62,878 nucleotides of DNA, taken from an uncultured Fibrobacter sp. (GTDB lineage: Bacteria; Fibrobacterota; Fibrobacteria; Fibrobacterales; Fibrobacteraceae). A program made the position numbers and the translations under genes. Within the stretch, counting starts at the first letter, position 1. Each line of letters starts with the position of its first letter. The notes below the pieces were generated by a model, which worked only from the letters and a program-made list of their open reading frames with translations, was not told the DNA's origin and searched no databases. Below are positions 24,000 to 32,823 of this stretch, in pieces. The stretch covers positions 1 to 62,878 of the forward strand of contig OMSO01000005.1 of assembly GCA_900313675.1 (NCBI GenBank), in the 5' to 3' direction.

Positions 24000-25559
24000 A
24001 TGAAATCCACGTGCATCGCATTAATCCTTCTACTCGCCCAAGTCCTGCTTGCCGCAGAGCCGCAAGGGCCTTCTGTCAGCGTGGAACTTTTATCTGGCAC
24101 CAAACAAAAGGCCCAGTTTCTCGGTATTCAAAACGATACCGTCCAGCTGGGCGGCTACATCAACAACAAGTTTACCGTTGTCCGTATTGCCAAGAGCAAA
24201 TTCAAGTCCATCGTAGATACTTCAGGTACAGATTTACTTCTGGCAAGCCCCGCAGATTCTGTACAGGCCGCATCTCCGGACAGCATAACCAACGTAAACG
24301 ATTCTGCACAGGTTGCCACAAACGACACACTCCAAGACGACTCTCCTTCCGCAACAAAGCCCCTTGAACTATCGGCCCCCACCGTTCTAGTCAGCTTCGA
24401 GGATGAAATCGGCGATTCCTCCTTAGTTTTACAAATCAATACCCTCGCTGCTAGATTCCTGTTGGAAAGCGGAGAAAAAATCCACATCCTAAAGAAAAAG
24501 GACATTCCCGACTGCAGCGACAACATCTGCCTGCAAGACTCCCTTTCTGCCAAGGGCGCCACTACCATCTACTTTGGAAAGATTTCCTCCGTACAAAAGA
24601 AAGATTCCCTGAAGCTTCAGCTTATGCGGGTGGTATTCGAAGAAGAGCTGCCCACCATCTACAAGAGCGAACTTAGGATTTCCCGTTCCAAGGCTGTCAC
24701 CGACGCTCTCTCCAAAGACAATCTGAAAATCTTTCTTTTAGAAGCCCAAGGCAAAGATGCATCGAACCTAAAAGAGAAAAAAGGCTACATCTATATCGAT
24801 ACCGACCCCGAAGGAGCCACTCTCTCTAGAGCCGAGGACAACGCCCTTTGCAGGTCTCCCTGCACAATTCCGGTCACGGATACCGCAGCCGTTACCATTC
24901 ATGCCTTTTGGAACGTGGATCAGCATTTGTGGGGCGGATCCACTACAGTCCACCCGATTATGGGCGATACCGTCTGGAGATCGATGAAACTGAAACGGGT
25001 CAACCCCGAACTCCGGATTATCACCAACCCGGCAGGTGCAGAAATCTTCTCCGGCAAGGGAGAAATCACCAAGCGCAGCAAGACTATCGGCACCACTCCC
25101 GCCCGCTACCCCATCATGGAACCGGGACTTGTCCAGTTTAAGCTTCGCAAATTCGGATTCAAGGACTCTTTGGTTGCGGTCTATGTTCCGCCCATTTCTG
25201 ATGTGACCGTTAATGTAGATTTGGCGCAAGAAACCGATTTCAAAAAAATCCAGTCGCAACAGGAATGGGAAAAAGCCCGTAAAAAAATCCGCCTCGGCCA
25301 CACCATGATGGGAGTTTCCATCGCACCCATAATCGTTGGAGCCCTGTTTACCTACCTCGGCCAGTTGGATTACGATGACGCAGAAGACATCAAAGATGAC
25401 TTGAACGCTTCTGCCACCTCAGGCGGGGATTTTTACCAGAAAAAGGTCCAAGAGAACAGGGACCTAGTCCATGACGGCGACCAGAAAACCATCATAGGGC
25501 TTACGCTCATCGGGGCTGGCATCTTGGTGCTCGGTGTCGGCTTCTTCATTTCTTTCTAG
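24000..25559 (+). CDS. Two-PEGA-domain protein with C-terminal transmembrane helices
   Basis: 519 aa. Signal peptide (1-19), a small beta domain (VSVELLSGTKQKAQF), an Asp/Ser-rich linker, and a domain at about 120-240. Two PEGA-type repeats follow (GYIYIDTDPEGATL and LRIITNPAGAEIF). The C-terminal two-helix module resembles that of the preceding gene (RLGHTMMGVSIAPI ... GVGFFISF). It follows by 7 bp. PEGA domains are thought to bind or present surface structures; the role here is unknown. Confidence 0.75.
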   Translation: MKSTCIALILLLAQVLLAAEPQGPSVSVELLSGTKQKAQFLGIQNDTVQLGGYINNKFTVVRIAKSKFKSIVDTSGTDLLLASPADSVQAASPDSITNVNDSAQVATNDTLQDDSPSATKPLELSAPTVLVSFEDEIGDSSLVLQINTLAARFLLESGEKIHILKKKDIPDCSDNICLQDSLSAKGATTIYFGKISSVQKKDSLKLQLMRVVFEEELPTIYKSELRISRSKAVTDALSKDNLKIFLLEAQGKDASNLKEKKGYIYIDTDPEGATLSRAEDNALCRSPCTIPVTDTAAVTIHAFWNVDQHLWGGSTTVHPIMGDTVWRSMKLKRVNPELRIITNPAGAEIFSGKGEITKRSKTIGTTPARYPIMEPGLVQFKLRKFGFKDSLVAVYVPPISDVTVNVDLAQETDFKKIQSQQEWEKARKKIRLGHTMMGVSIAPIIVGALFTYLGQLDYDDAEDIKDDLNASATSGGDFYQKKVQENRDLVHDGDQKTIIGLTLIGAGILVLGVGFFISF

Positions 25560-25632
25560 AAACATTTCTCCAAAACGGCCCAGAAAAAAGTCGCTTTCCA
25601 CCTCAGTCGTGCGTTTCGTTGAGCAAAAAAGC

Positions 25633-25640
25633 TAAATTTG
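25633..25640 (+). promoter_or_regulatory. TAAATTTG promoter element, 6 nt before ATG
   Basis: An exact match to the Bacteroidetes-type TAnnTTTG -7 element, ending 6 nt before ATG 25647 with no Shine-Dalgarno sequence. The same 8-mer lies 5 nt before ATG 61509. Confidence 0.6.
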
Positions 25641-25646
25641 ACCACG

Positions 25647-27200
25647 ATGCGTAAAGTATTACTTATTTCCCTGCTTTTTGCCGTAGCCGCCATGGCTGCC
25701 GATTTCGAGCGCTCCAACTGGAGAATGCAGCTCTATGTTCAAGGCGAGTTTGCCTATTTACAGTTCAAGGATAGCGACCCGGAACTCCTGCTAGACAAAA
25801 TCGACGAGAAGGTAATGACCTTCCCCATCAATGCAGGATTCCTCTGGAGCCCGCTGATCACTCCTTTCTATAAGGCGGACATTCCCTTCACCTTCTGGCT
25901 GGGTGTCGAAGTCAACTCCATCCAGTTTGGCGAAATTGCCAAAGACCCCAAATTCTACTTCGAAAGCGACAACTGCGACAAGGAAAAAGGCTGCGGTGAC
26001 GCCAACAAGGGAGAATCCCTGTCCTTCCGTTCTTACGCACCCTCATTCTTGGCCGGTTTCTCCTTCAACCTCATCGGCGACCTGGACATCAGACTGTTGG
26101 GCGGCTACGGGTTCCAGTTCTTCTCTTTCTACGACGAACGTTTTTCCCACACAGACCAAAAGACCAGCGTCCTTCCGACCGCTTTTGTTTCGGGAGCCCT
26201 GGAGTACAAGATTGGCGAACTCTTCAAGGATATTGATTTCAAGATTGGCGTAAACGTTCGCAAAGAATTTTTGCCCTACGAAGACGTCAAGGCCACCGGA
26301 AAGGCTCCCAAGGCAAACGAAGACGCCAGCATCCCCGCAGGCTACTCCGGTATCGAATTCGACAAGATTTCTTACAAGTTGCCCGTACGCGTGGGTCTGG
26401 AACTATCTCTTGACTTTGGCCGTGAAAGCCGCCGCGACCGCCGTATGAGGTACGTGCTCCACGACCGCGACGACGTGCTCCGCAAGAACAGCGAAGTCAA
26501 GGACACCCTGTCCGACTGGGACTGCATGGCCATCGAACGCGACTACCGGTTCTTCTTGGACGAAGACGGCAACCTGCCTGACATGAGCGAAGCATTCACC
26601 AAGACCCAGTTCTCCGACGTGCTGGAAAGCTTCCTCGCCTTCTGCCACCCCGAAGACCTGGCCACCAAAGAAAAGCTGTACGCCACCCTGGATACCGGAA
26701 AGGTCCAGTTGAAGGAATACCAGACCAAGCAAGAAGATTCTCGTTTCGAGCAGGTCATGGCATCCAACGACCCCGAAATGCTGGCCATGTACTTGGAATA
26801 CTATCCGGACTCCCCCCACAGGCCCGAGGTGGAAGCCAAACTGCAGGTACTGGGTGAATACCACAAGTTCCGTGAGATTCAGGCCCAGAATACCTTCAAG
26901 GCCTACCTCACCTACCTGAACGACAATCCCAATGGGGCTTTCCGCGACGAAGCCGAAGCGGGAATCTTCGAACTGGTCAAGGGAAGCGGCCGCCTGAAGG
27001 ATTACGAGATTTACCTGAAGCGGTTCCCCGAAGGGAAGTTCGTGGAAGAGGCCAAGGCGGCCCTCAAAGGAGCTGATGCCTCCGCCCCCTCCATGATAGA
27101 GGCTCAGACAGGTGAATCGGAAACCGAAGCAGAACCGGCGCCCAGCAAGAAAAACCACAAAAAATCCCAGAAGAAATCCAAGGGCAAAAAGAAGAAGTAA
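25647..27200 (+). CDS. Outer-membrane-like protein with a helical repeat C-terminus
   Basis: 517 aa from ATG 25647. Signal peptide ending VAAMAA near residue 18. Residues 20-260 look like a beta-barrel or porin-like domain (alternating aromatic strands, two Cys pairs). The C-terminal half has tetratricopeptide-like units (NDPEMLAMYLEYYPDSPHR, FKAYLTYLNDNPNGAFRDEA, YEIYLKRFPEGKFVEEAKAA). The tail is a Lys-rich run (KKNHKKSQKKSKGKKKK). It follows the PKD/PEGA operon by 87 bp with its own promoter and may act with it. Confidence 0.72.
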   Translation: MRKVLLISLLFAVAAMAADFERSNWRMQLYVQGEFAYLQFKDSDPELLLDKIDEKVMTFPINAGFLWSPLITPFYKADIPFTFWLGVEVNSIQFGEIAKDPKFYFESDNCDKEKGCGDANKGESLSFRSYAPSFLAGFSFNLIGDLDIRLLGGYGFQFFSFYDERFSHTDQKTSVLPTAFVSGALEYKIGELFKDIDFKIGVNVRKEFLPYEDVKATGKAPKANEDASIPAGYSGIEFDKISYKLPVRVGLELSLDFGRESRRDRRMRYVLHDRDDVLRKNSEVKDTLSDWDCMAIERDYRFFLDEDGNLPDMSEAFTKTQFSDVLESFLAFCHPEDLATKEKLYATLDTGKVQLKEYQTKQEDSRFEQVMASNDPEMLAMYLEYYPDSPHRPEVEAKLQVLGEYHKFREIQAQNTFKAYLTYLNDNPNGAFRDEAEAGIFELVKGSGRLKDYEIYLKRFPEGKFVEEAKAALKGADASAPSMIEAQTGESETEAEPAPSKKNHKKSQKKSKGKKKK

Positions 27201-27206
27201 GCATTG

Positions 27207-27236
27207 AGGTGCGGCGGTTGTCGCACCTTTATTTTT
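27207..27236 (+). terminator. Intrinsic terminator
   Basis: AGGTGCG (27207-27213) pairs with CGCACCT (27222-27228), followed by TTATTTTT. It lies 6 bp after the preceding stop. Confidence 0.85.
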
Positions 27237-27249
27237 CATTTGACATCCT

Positions 27250-27990
27250 ATGAACTTTAAAACACTTGCATTTCTGCTAGCCGTATTGTGCTCGTTTACC
27301 TTCGCCCAACCAGGGGCCGAAGTCGCCATACAAGATTCATCCTCATTGCAAGGCGCAGCCTCTACGGGAATTTACACCCAAATTATCGACTGGTACAACG
27401 CCAATCTAAACTACGGCACTATCACCCTTCTCATGGCCGTAGAAAGTTCTTTCATTCCGTTCCCGTCGGAGCTGGTGGTGCCGCCGGCGGCCTACAAAGC
27501 CCTGCAACCGGGGTCAGACCTGAGCATTGTGCTAATCGTATTGTTTGCCAGTATGGGAGCCCTTATCGGGGCCTTCATCAACTATTTCTTGGCCAAGTTC
27601 CTGGGACGCCCCATTGTGTACAAATTTGCCGATTCCAGACTTGGACATTTTTTGCTGATAGACACACAAAAAGTCGAAAAGGCCGAAAACTACTTCCGTG
27701 ACCACGGTGCAATATCCACTTTCGTGGGCAGGCTCATTACCGTCATACGGCAGCTGATTTCTATACCTGCAGGACTATCCAACATGAAGCTCCTGCCCTT
27801 CACTCTCTACACCTTCTTGGGAGCCACCATCTGGAACTGCGTCCTGGCAGTTCTTGGCTACCTGGCACACGGTCAAAAAGACATCATCGAAAAGTACAAC
27901 TCCGAACTGGCAATCGCTTTGCTTGCCTTCGGAGCGCTATTTATAGGTTATATGGTGTGGAGCGCGGTCAAGCCGCGTAAAAAGGTCTAG
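27250..27990 (+). CDS. DedA-family membrane protein
   Basis: 246 aa, with an extra N-terminal signal-like segment (1-19) before the usual core. Core features: ESSFIPFPSEL near residue 63, GALIGAFINY near 102, and the FRDHG ... FVGRLITVIRQLISIPAG block near 150-180, followed by C-terminal helices. DedA proteins are inner-membrane transporters; members recycle undecaprenyl phosphate or move phospholipids. TTCATTTG ends 7 nt before ATG, with no Shine-Dalgarno sequence. Its stop overlaps that of the convergent FISUMP gene. Confidence 0.88.
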   Translation: MNFKTLAFLLAVLCSFTFAQPGAEVAIQDSSSLQGAASTGIYTQIIDWYNANLNYGTITLLMAVESSFIPFPSELVVPPAAYKALQPGSDLSIVLIVLFASMGALIGAFINYFLAKFLGRPIVYKFADSRLGHFLLIDTQKVEKAENYFRDHGAISTFVGRLITVIRQLISIPAGLSNMKLLPFTLYTFLGATIWNCVLAVLGYLAHGQKDIIEKYNSELAIALLAFGALFIGYMVWSAVKPRKKV

Positions 27991-28655
27991 TCCTTCACGC
28001 AACGCACCGAGAACGCATTGTCCGTAGAATACTTGTTCTCGTGGATGCTTTCGTCACCAAATTCTAGCATACGGGCATATGCCTTCTTGGTCTTTTTGCC
28101 CTTTTCCTTAGAAGAACTCCAGAACAGGGCCCGTTCTTTAAGCTTGTCAGAACGGCCTTCCTTAGAAACGTAACCAGCCGGCAGCACAGAAAATCCCAGT
28201 TCATCCGTGCCGTTATTTATGACTTCGTATTCGTCTAGATAAATAGCTTCACCCGTGTGCTGGTCGTAAATTTTCTTCTTTTTCTTCTTAACTTTCCAGT
28301 CGTCCTTTGTCCTCAAAGTGTTTCCGGGCTTTGATTTGGAATTCTCCGATACATAAGACACCAGGTCGCGCCATTCCGAGCGGGAAGGAAGATGCCAACC
28401 GACAGGGCAGGCCTTTTCCGCTTTTTTCCACGTATAAAGCCGACCGTATTTTTTACAATTTTCGGTCTTTCTCTCATAGCACCAGGAATCATCCATGTGC
28501 AGGTTGAGGTTTTCGGCCATCCAGGTCTGCTTTCCAAGTTTGATAGTCTTGTAGGTTTTCCCATCGCGATTGTCCTTAAAGGATCCTTTGGCGGGGGCAG
28601 CCAGGGAAACGGAAACAAAACCCATTAAGCAAATGCAGGCAATCCACTTATTCAT
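27987..28655 (-). CDS. FISUMP-domain secreted protein
   Basis: 222 aa from ATG 28655 (ATG 28676 is the alternative). Signal peptide ending VSVSLA near residue 19. The domain reads KTIKLGKQTWMAENLN, then CPVGWHLPSRSEWRDLV, FSVLPAGYVS and AFSVRCVKD, the Fibrobacter succinogenes major paralogous domain. The fold is thought to resemble C-type-lectin/formylglycine-type domains; the role is unknown. It is the best taxonomic marker in the window. Confidence 0.9.
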   Translation of the reverse strand: MNKWIACICLMGFVSVSLAAPAKGSFKDNRDGKTYKTIKLGKQTWMAENLNLHMDDSWCYERKTENCKKYGRLYTWKKAEKACPVGWHLPSRSEWRDLVSYVSENSKSKPGNTLRTKDDWKVKKKKKKIYDQHTGEAIYLDEYEVINNGTDELGFSVLPAGYVSKEGRSDKLKERALFWSSSKEKGKKTKKAYARMLEFGDESIHENKYSTDNAFSVRCVKD

Positions 28656-28737
28656 ACACCAAACCCTTTTGTTCATTATCTGCCCATAAAATACATAATA
28701 AGCTCAACAGTTTGCGAAGAAAAAGCAGTCGTCAAAG

Positions 28738-29337
28738 CTAAAAGTCGCAGTTTTTAACACAACGATTGGCCTGAAATTCAGCTTCAAGAACTTTAACGCC
28801 CTTATTGTAACGACGATAGCTACCGTGGCGAAGTCCTCTTTCGAAGGTCATTTCCTCTTTCAGAGCACCTAGGTCGTCATAAAGCTGAGCCACTCCATGA
28901 ATCTGACCACGAGAATACGGAATTTTTCTTCGCAAAGTACCCCGCTCGTCCCATTCTTCGCTCACACCCTCAAGAACACCATTCTTGTATATTTCTCTAG
29001 ACTTTTTCAATCCATTATCGTGATAATTGACAGACGGCCCGTTTTCTACGCCTGCTTCGTAAGCGATTTCTTGCCATGGCTTGCCGTTCTCGTAAAAACT
29101 GGAAAACGTTCCTTCCAAAAGACCATTGCGGTAAAACGCCTTAATTGCAAGTTTACCATCTGGATGGTACGACACGGACCAGCCTTCCTTGACGTCAGTT
29201 CCATGCTGAACTGTAAAAAAGCGGGACAAGTTTCCTTGTGGATAAAATGTTTTTACCGTATCCAAAGGGAGTTCTTCGGCTACAACAGTATTCGCAGCCA
29301 TCATTATTAAAAAACCACTAAAAAAAAGTCCCTTCAT
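28738..29337 (-). CDS. MORN-variant repeat protein, secreted
   Basis: 199 aa. Signal peptide ending TVVAEE near residue 21. At least five YxxGxxxG units follow (for example KAFYRNGLLEGTFSSFYENG, NGPSVNYHDNG, GVSEEWDERG, IHGVAQLYDDLG, RHGSYRRYNKG), the MORN-2/YwqK-type repeat. Ends with a Cys pair (RCVKNC). TACATTTT ends 6 nt before ATG, suggesting a leaderless mRNA. Function unknown. Confidence 0.82.
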   Translation of the reverse strand: MKGLFFSGFLIMMAANTVVAEELPLDTVKTFYPQGNLSRFFTVQHGTDVKEGWSVSYHPDGKLAIKAFYRNGLLEGTFSSFYENGKPWQEIAYEAGVENGPSVNYHDNGLKKSREIYKNGVLEGVSEEWDERGTLRRKIPYSRGQIHGVAQLYDDLGALKEEMTFERGLRHGSYRRYNKGVKVLEAEFQANRCVKNCDF

Positions 29338-29388
29338 CGGGCAAAAATGTAGCTATATCCATACCGATTTTGTATTTTGTGTGGGCTC

Positions 29389-30894
29389 ATGCGTATTACT
29401 TTCTTAAATCCTCCGTTCCATCCGATGTTCAGTCGCGAGTCCCGCAGCCCGTGCGTGACCAAATCAAGTACACTTTACTGGCCCATGTTCCTGAGTTACG
29501 CCGCCGGCACTGCCGAAGCGGATGGCAACGAGATTCAGCTGATTGATAGCCCCGCCATGGAGCTTGACCTGCCCAAGACGCTGGAGGGCATCAAGAAGTT
29601 TGACCCGGCACTGGTCGTCTGCAGCACGAGCACCCCGAGTATTCTGAACGACCTCAAGGTGGTTCACGCCATCAAGGATACGCTCCCGAACGTGAAGGTC
29701 GCCATCATGGGTACCCACGCGACGGCTGAACCGCTGGAATCCATGGAGATGGAACCCTCCCTCGATTTCGTGATCATCGGCGAGGCGGACTACACCTGCA
29801 GGAACCTCGCAAGGAGCCTGCGCGGCGACGGAGTCCCCGTGAACCAGATTGCGGGCCTCGCCTTCCGCAAGGAGGACGGCACCACCGACTTCCAGCCCGA
29901 GGGTCCGAAAATCGAGAACCTGGACGAACTCCCGTGGGTCTCGAAGGTTTACCGCAAGCACCTGTACAGCTGCTACAAGAAGTATTTCTACGGTGCGAAC
30001 TTGAACCCGCTGATTGTGATTTTGAGCGGGCGCGGTTGCCCGAACCGCTGCAGCTACTGCGTGATTCCGCAGACGCTGAACGGCCACAAGTTCCGCCGCC
30101 GCAGCCCGAAGGACGTGGTGGACGAACTGCAGTACATCAAGGAAAACTTTGACGACCTCGGCGAAGTCTTCTTCGAAGACGACACGTTTACCGCAAGCCA
30201 CGAACACGTGCGCGAAATCTGCAACCTGATTCTGGAACGCGGCCTCAAGATTACTTGGAGCTGCAACGCCCGCGCCGACGTTCCGCTGGATTTGCTCAAG
30301 CTGATGAAGAAGGCGGGCGGCCGCGAGATGTGCGTGGGTTTTGAAAGCGCTTCGCCTGTGGTTCTCGAGAACATCCACAAGGGCGTGAAGAACACCGACA
30401 AGGCAATCGAGTTCACGAAAAACGCCCGCAAGGCAGGCCTGCTGGTGCATGGCTGCTTCATGGTGGGTAACCCGGGCGACACTCCGAAAACTCTCCGCAT
30501 GACGCTCGACTACGCCAAGAAGTTGAACCCCAACACCGCGCAGTTCTACCCCATTATGGCGTACCCCGGAACCGAGGCCTACAAGGAAGCCCTCGAGAGC
30601 GGTGCATTACAGACAAAGGATTACAACCAGTGGCTGGACAAGGACGGGTTCCACCGCACCACCATCCAGCGCGGCGAACTCAGCAGCCAGGCACTCGTGG
30701 ACTTCTGCGACAAGGCCCGCCGCGAGTTCTACCTGCGTCCGAGCTACATATTCCGTCAGGGAATTATGGCCATCAAGAACCCCCGGGAACGCTACCGCGT
30801 GATGCGTGGATTCGGCACGCTGGTGAAGCACCTGTTTAGGAAGCACGGGCAGCTCGCCCCTGTGGCGCGCCAGGCCCCGACGGTGAAAGAGTAA
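29389..30894 (+). CDS. B12-binding-domain radical SAM protein
   Basis: 501 aa from ATG 29389. An N-terminal Rossmann-like B12-binding domain (ITFLNPPFHP ... ALVVCSTSTPS ... IMGTHATAEP) is followed by a radical SAM core with GCPNRCSYC near residue 220. A C-terminal region holds YPIMAYPGTEAY. The family modifies lipids, sugars or cofactors; HpnJ-type and BchE-like members share this layout. The substrate cannot be read from context. Divergent from the MORN gene, with 51 bp between them. Codon use is somewhat richer in GC than its neighbours. Confidence 0.85.
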   Translation: MRITFLNPPFHPMFSRESRSPCVTKSSTLYWPMFLSYAAGTAEADGNEIQLIDSPAMELDLPKTLEGIKKFDPALVVCSTSTPSILNDLKVVHAIKDTLPNVKVAIMGTHATAEPLESMEMEPSLDFVIIGEADYTCRNLARSLRGDGVPVNQIAGLAFRKEDGTTDFQPEGPKIENLDELPWVSKVYRKHLYSCYKKYFYGANLNPLIVILSGRGCPNRCSYCVIPQTLNGHKFRRRSPKDVVDELQYIKENFDDLGEVFFEDDTFTASHEHVREICNLILERGLKITWSCNARADVPLDLLKLMKKAGGREMCVGFESASPVVLENIHKGVKNTDKAIEFTKNARKAGLLVHGCFMVGNPGDTPKTLRMTLDYAKKLNPNTAQFYPIMAYPGTEAYKEALESGALQTKDYNQWLDKDGFHRTTIQRGELSSQALVDFCDKARREFYLRPSYIFRQGIMAIKNPRERYRVMRGFGTLVKHLFRKHGQLAPVARQAPTVKE

Positions 30895-30914
30895 GCGATA
30901 GACCGCAAACAATT

Positions 30915-30954
30915 AAAAGAAAACCGCAGCGAGATTCGATACGGTTTTTCTTTT
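30915..30954 (+). terminator. Probable intrinsic terminator
   Basis: AAAAGAAAACCG (30915-30926) pairs with CGGTTTTTCTTTT (30942-30954) with one bulge. The loop is 15 nt. It lies 20 bp after the radical SAM stop and could work in both directions. Confidence 0.6.
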
Positions 30955-30996
30955 GCAATCTTTTTCATTAAACCAATTTTCAGGAGAATCGAGTAG

Positions 30997-31060
30997 AGCG
31001 AGGCGGCAGGACCGAAGCTGTACAAGCGGTACAGCGAGAGTCCGACAACGAAGCTATACG
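30997..31060. repeat. GTAC-hairpin dispersed element between convergent genes
   Basis: GCTGTAC-AAGCG-GTACAGC (31017-31035) is followed by GAGAGTCCGACAACG and CTATACGAAG. The order of motifs matches the complement of 3826-3885 downstream of argF, with the stem and loop changed. Confidence 0.55.
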
Positions 31061-31077
31061 AAGATTATCGTGAAAAT

Positions 31078-32283
31078 TTACCGGCCGGCGAACTGGTCGC
31101 CAGATTTCAGTTCCGTTTCCTTCGAGCCGTTCAAATTCACGAGACGGCTAGGGTCGTAACGCATATTTCGAGCCTGGCCATCGCGGAGCGCGTGCAACCT
31201 GTCGAAAAATTCCGCCGGTTCTTGAGCCGTAAGCAAGGTCTGCCGAACCTGCATAGCGGCATCATCGTAACCATCGTTCAGAACATGGATCCTATCGTCT
31301 TCGGCTCCAGGATGACATTCCTGTGGGACAGCCTTTCTTTCGTCTAAACAGAACCCCTTGCAAAGTCTCGCCGCCAGCTGCTTGAGGCGGCCCAGCGCGC
31401 CCAGTTCCGTAGAACCGTCTTCCAGTTTGAACTTGTAGTAAAGCGGAAACACGTCCAAGGCATCTACCGCAGAAATTTCCTTAGGGGCAAGACCTTCCCA
31501 GGCATCGGCAATCTGGCCAAACAGCCAGGGATTGTGCATGGCGCCACGCCCGATGGACACGCCGGAAACTCCGTAATTTTCAATACGGTCAAAAGCCGTC
31601 TCCACGCTGTTCACGTCGCCGTTCCCGATTACCGGAATCTTTGCTGCGGCAGCCACCTTCCCTATCCAGTCCCAGTCAGCAAGTCCGTTGTAGCCCTGCA
31701 GGCGAGTCCGTCCGTGGACGGTGAGCATTTCCACGCCCTCGCCTTCGGCAATCTTCAAAGTTTCCATCACGTTGATACTTTCGGAGTCCCAGCCGATTCG
31801 GCACTTGAGGGTGAGCGGCATCTCCGGGCAAGAACGGTCCAGCACAGTGCGGACCTCGTGCAGAATTTCCTGCAGGCGGGGCAGGTCCCGAAGCAGGCCC
31901 GAGCCGCTCCCCTTCCCCGCCACCTTCGGGGCGGGGCATCCGGCGTTGACCTCTATGAACTCCGGATGGAGCTCCAGGGCGATTTTCCGAGCGGCTTCCG
32001 CCATCTTGTCCGGGAACCTCCCGAAAATCTGGATACCGAAGGGACGCTCTTCCGGAAAAAACTTCAGCTGCTTGTGGCCGTTCAGCCTAAAGACGGCGTC
32101 TCCGTCGGTAGGCACGAACTCCGACACCAGAAGGCCCATGCGGTTGCCCGACAGCACCCGACAGAGCCTGCGGAAAGGCGCATCCGTCACCCCGTCCATA
32201 GGGCTGAGGATCGTATTGGGAAAAATCTCCCTGTCCCGGAGCCTAAAAGAGGTCCTTTTCGGCTTTTTCACAACTTTCAACAT
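31078..32283 (-). CDS. dus: tRNA-dihydrouridine synthase
   Basis: 401 aa from ATG 32283. LSPMDGVTDAPFRRL near residue 24 (FMN site), FGIQIFG near 78, catalytic Cys in EVNAGCPAPKVAGKGSGS near 105, and IPVIGNGDV near 205. It reduces uridines in tRNA. The C-terminal third holds an unusual segment (QECHPGAEDDRIH) encoded by a palindromic repeat at 31289-31316. TAAATGTG lies 6 nt before ATG 32283. Confidence 0.92.
   Translation of the reverse strand: MLKVVKKPKRTSFRLRDREIFPNTILSPMDGVTDAPFRRLCRVLSGNRMGLLVSEFVPTDGDAVFRLNGHKQLKFFPEERPFGIQIFGRFPDKMAEAARKIALELHPEFIEVNAGCPAPKVAGKGSGSGLLRDLPRLQEILHEVRTVLDRSCPEMPLTLKCRIGWDSESINVMETLKIAEGEGVEMLTVHGRTRLQGYNGLADWDWIGKVAAAAKIPVIGNGDVNSVETAFDRIENYGVSGVSIGRGAMHNPWLFGQIADAWEGLAPKEISAVDALDVFPLYYKFKLEDGSTELGALGRLKQLAARLCKGFCLDERKAVPQECHPGAEDDRIHVLNDGYDDAAMQVRQTLLTAQEPAEFFDRLHALRDGQARNMRYDPSRLVNLNGSKETELKSGDQFAGR
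31289..31316. repeat. GTCAT-type palindrome in frame in dus
   Basis: On the minus strand GTC-ATCCT-GGAGCCGAAGACGAT-AGGAT. ATCCT and AGGAT pair. The GTCATCC head and GGATCC tail match the intergenic family (34070-34089, 50919-50965). It is read through as ECHPGAEDDRIHV. Confidence 0.6.
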
Positions 32284-32376
32284 TCTTACCACATTTATTC
32301 ACAAATTTTCCGCAATGAAAGCCCGAAAAAAATATTTATTTTTCGTTAGACCTATACGCTAATTCGTTGTTAATCC

Positions 32377-32384
32377 TATATTTA
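32377..32384 (+). promoter_or_regulatory. Promoter element 4 nt before the HU gene GTG start
   Basis: TATATTTA followed by AGTC and GTG 32389. There is no Shine-Dalgarno sequence. Spacing and start codon are the same as for rlmD (TATATTTT-CTCC-GTG). Confidence 0.55.
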
Positions 32385-32388
32385 AGTC

Positions 32389-32745
32389 GTGCCTAACGTA
32401 ACAAAACAATCTCTTATTCTTGATATAGCCAAGTCCACAGGACTAGCCCGCAACGACATCAAGGTCGTGGTGGAACAGTTCCTGGACCTGGTGGGTGAAA
32501 AACTCATCGATGGCAATACCATCGAAATCCGTGGCTTCGGGACCTTCGCCTGCAAACCCCGCAAGGCTCGCCCGGCCCGTAACCCCCGCACCGGCGAGAC
32601 CGTCCTCATCGAGGAGCGCCTGGTGCCCACCTTCAAGTTCAGCAACGACATCAAGGACAAGATCAACACGTTGGAAAACATTGCCGCCGAAGCCGAAAGC
32701 CTCCCCGAAGTCGCAACGGAAACGGCAGAGGACTCCGAAGGCTGA
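32389..32745 (+). CDS. HU/IHF-family DNA-binding protein
   Basis: 118 aa from GTG 32389. The HU fold is complete: VTKQSLILDIAKSTG, then IEIRGFGTFACKPRKARPA and the DNA-intercalating arm ARNPRTGE. A C-terminal acidic extension of about 25 residues (ENIAAEAESLPEVATETAED) is beyond the usual 90-aa length. Nucleoid-associated; shapes DNA. Predicted leaderless. Confidence 0.92.
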   Translation: MPNVTKQSLILDIAKSTGLARNDIKVVVEQFLDLVGEKLIDGNTIEIRGFGTFACKPRKARPARNPRTGETVLIEERLVPTFKFSNDIKDKINTLENIAAEAESLPEVATETAEDSEG

Positions 32746-32785
32746 CCCGAGTCGGCCTCGTGCCCGCGACACCAAATCAAGAATT

Positions 32786-32823
32786 AATAAAGCCAGGCCT
32801 TCTCTCAGGAGAGGGCCTTTATT
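32786..32823. terminator. Bidirectional terminator between HU and pseudouridine synthase
   Basis: AATAAA (32786-32791) pairs with TTTATT (32818-32823), and inside GGCCTTCTC (32796-32804) pairs with GAGAGGGCC (32809-32817). It is strong on both strands. The stop codon of the minus-strand gene (32805-32807) lies in its loop. Confidence 0.85.
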
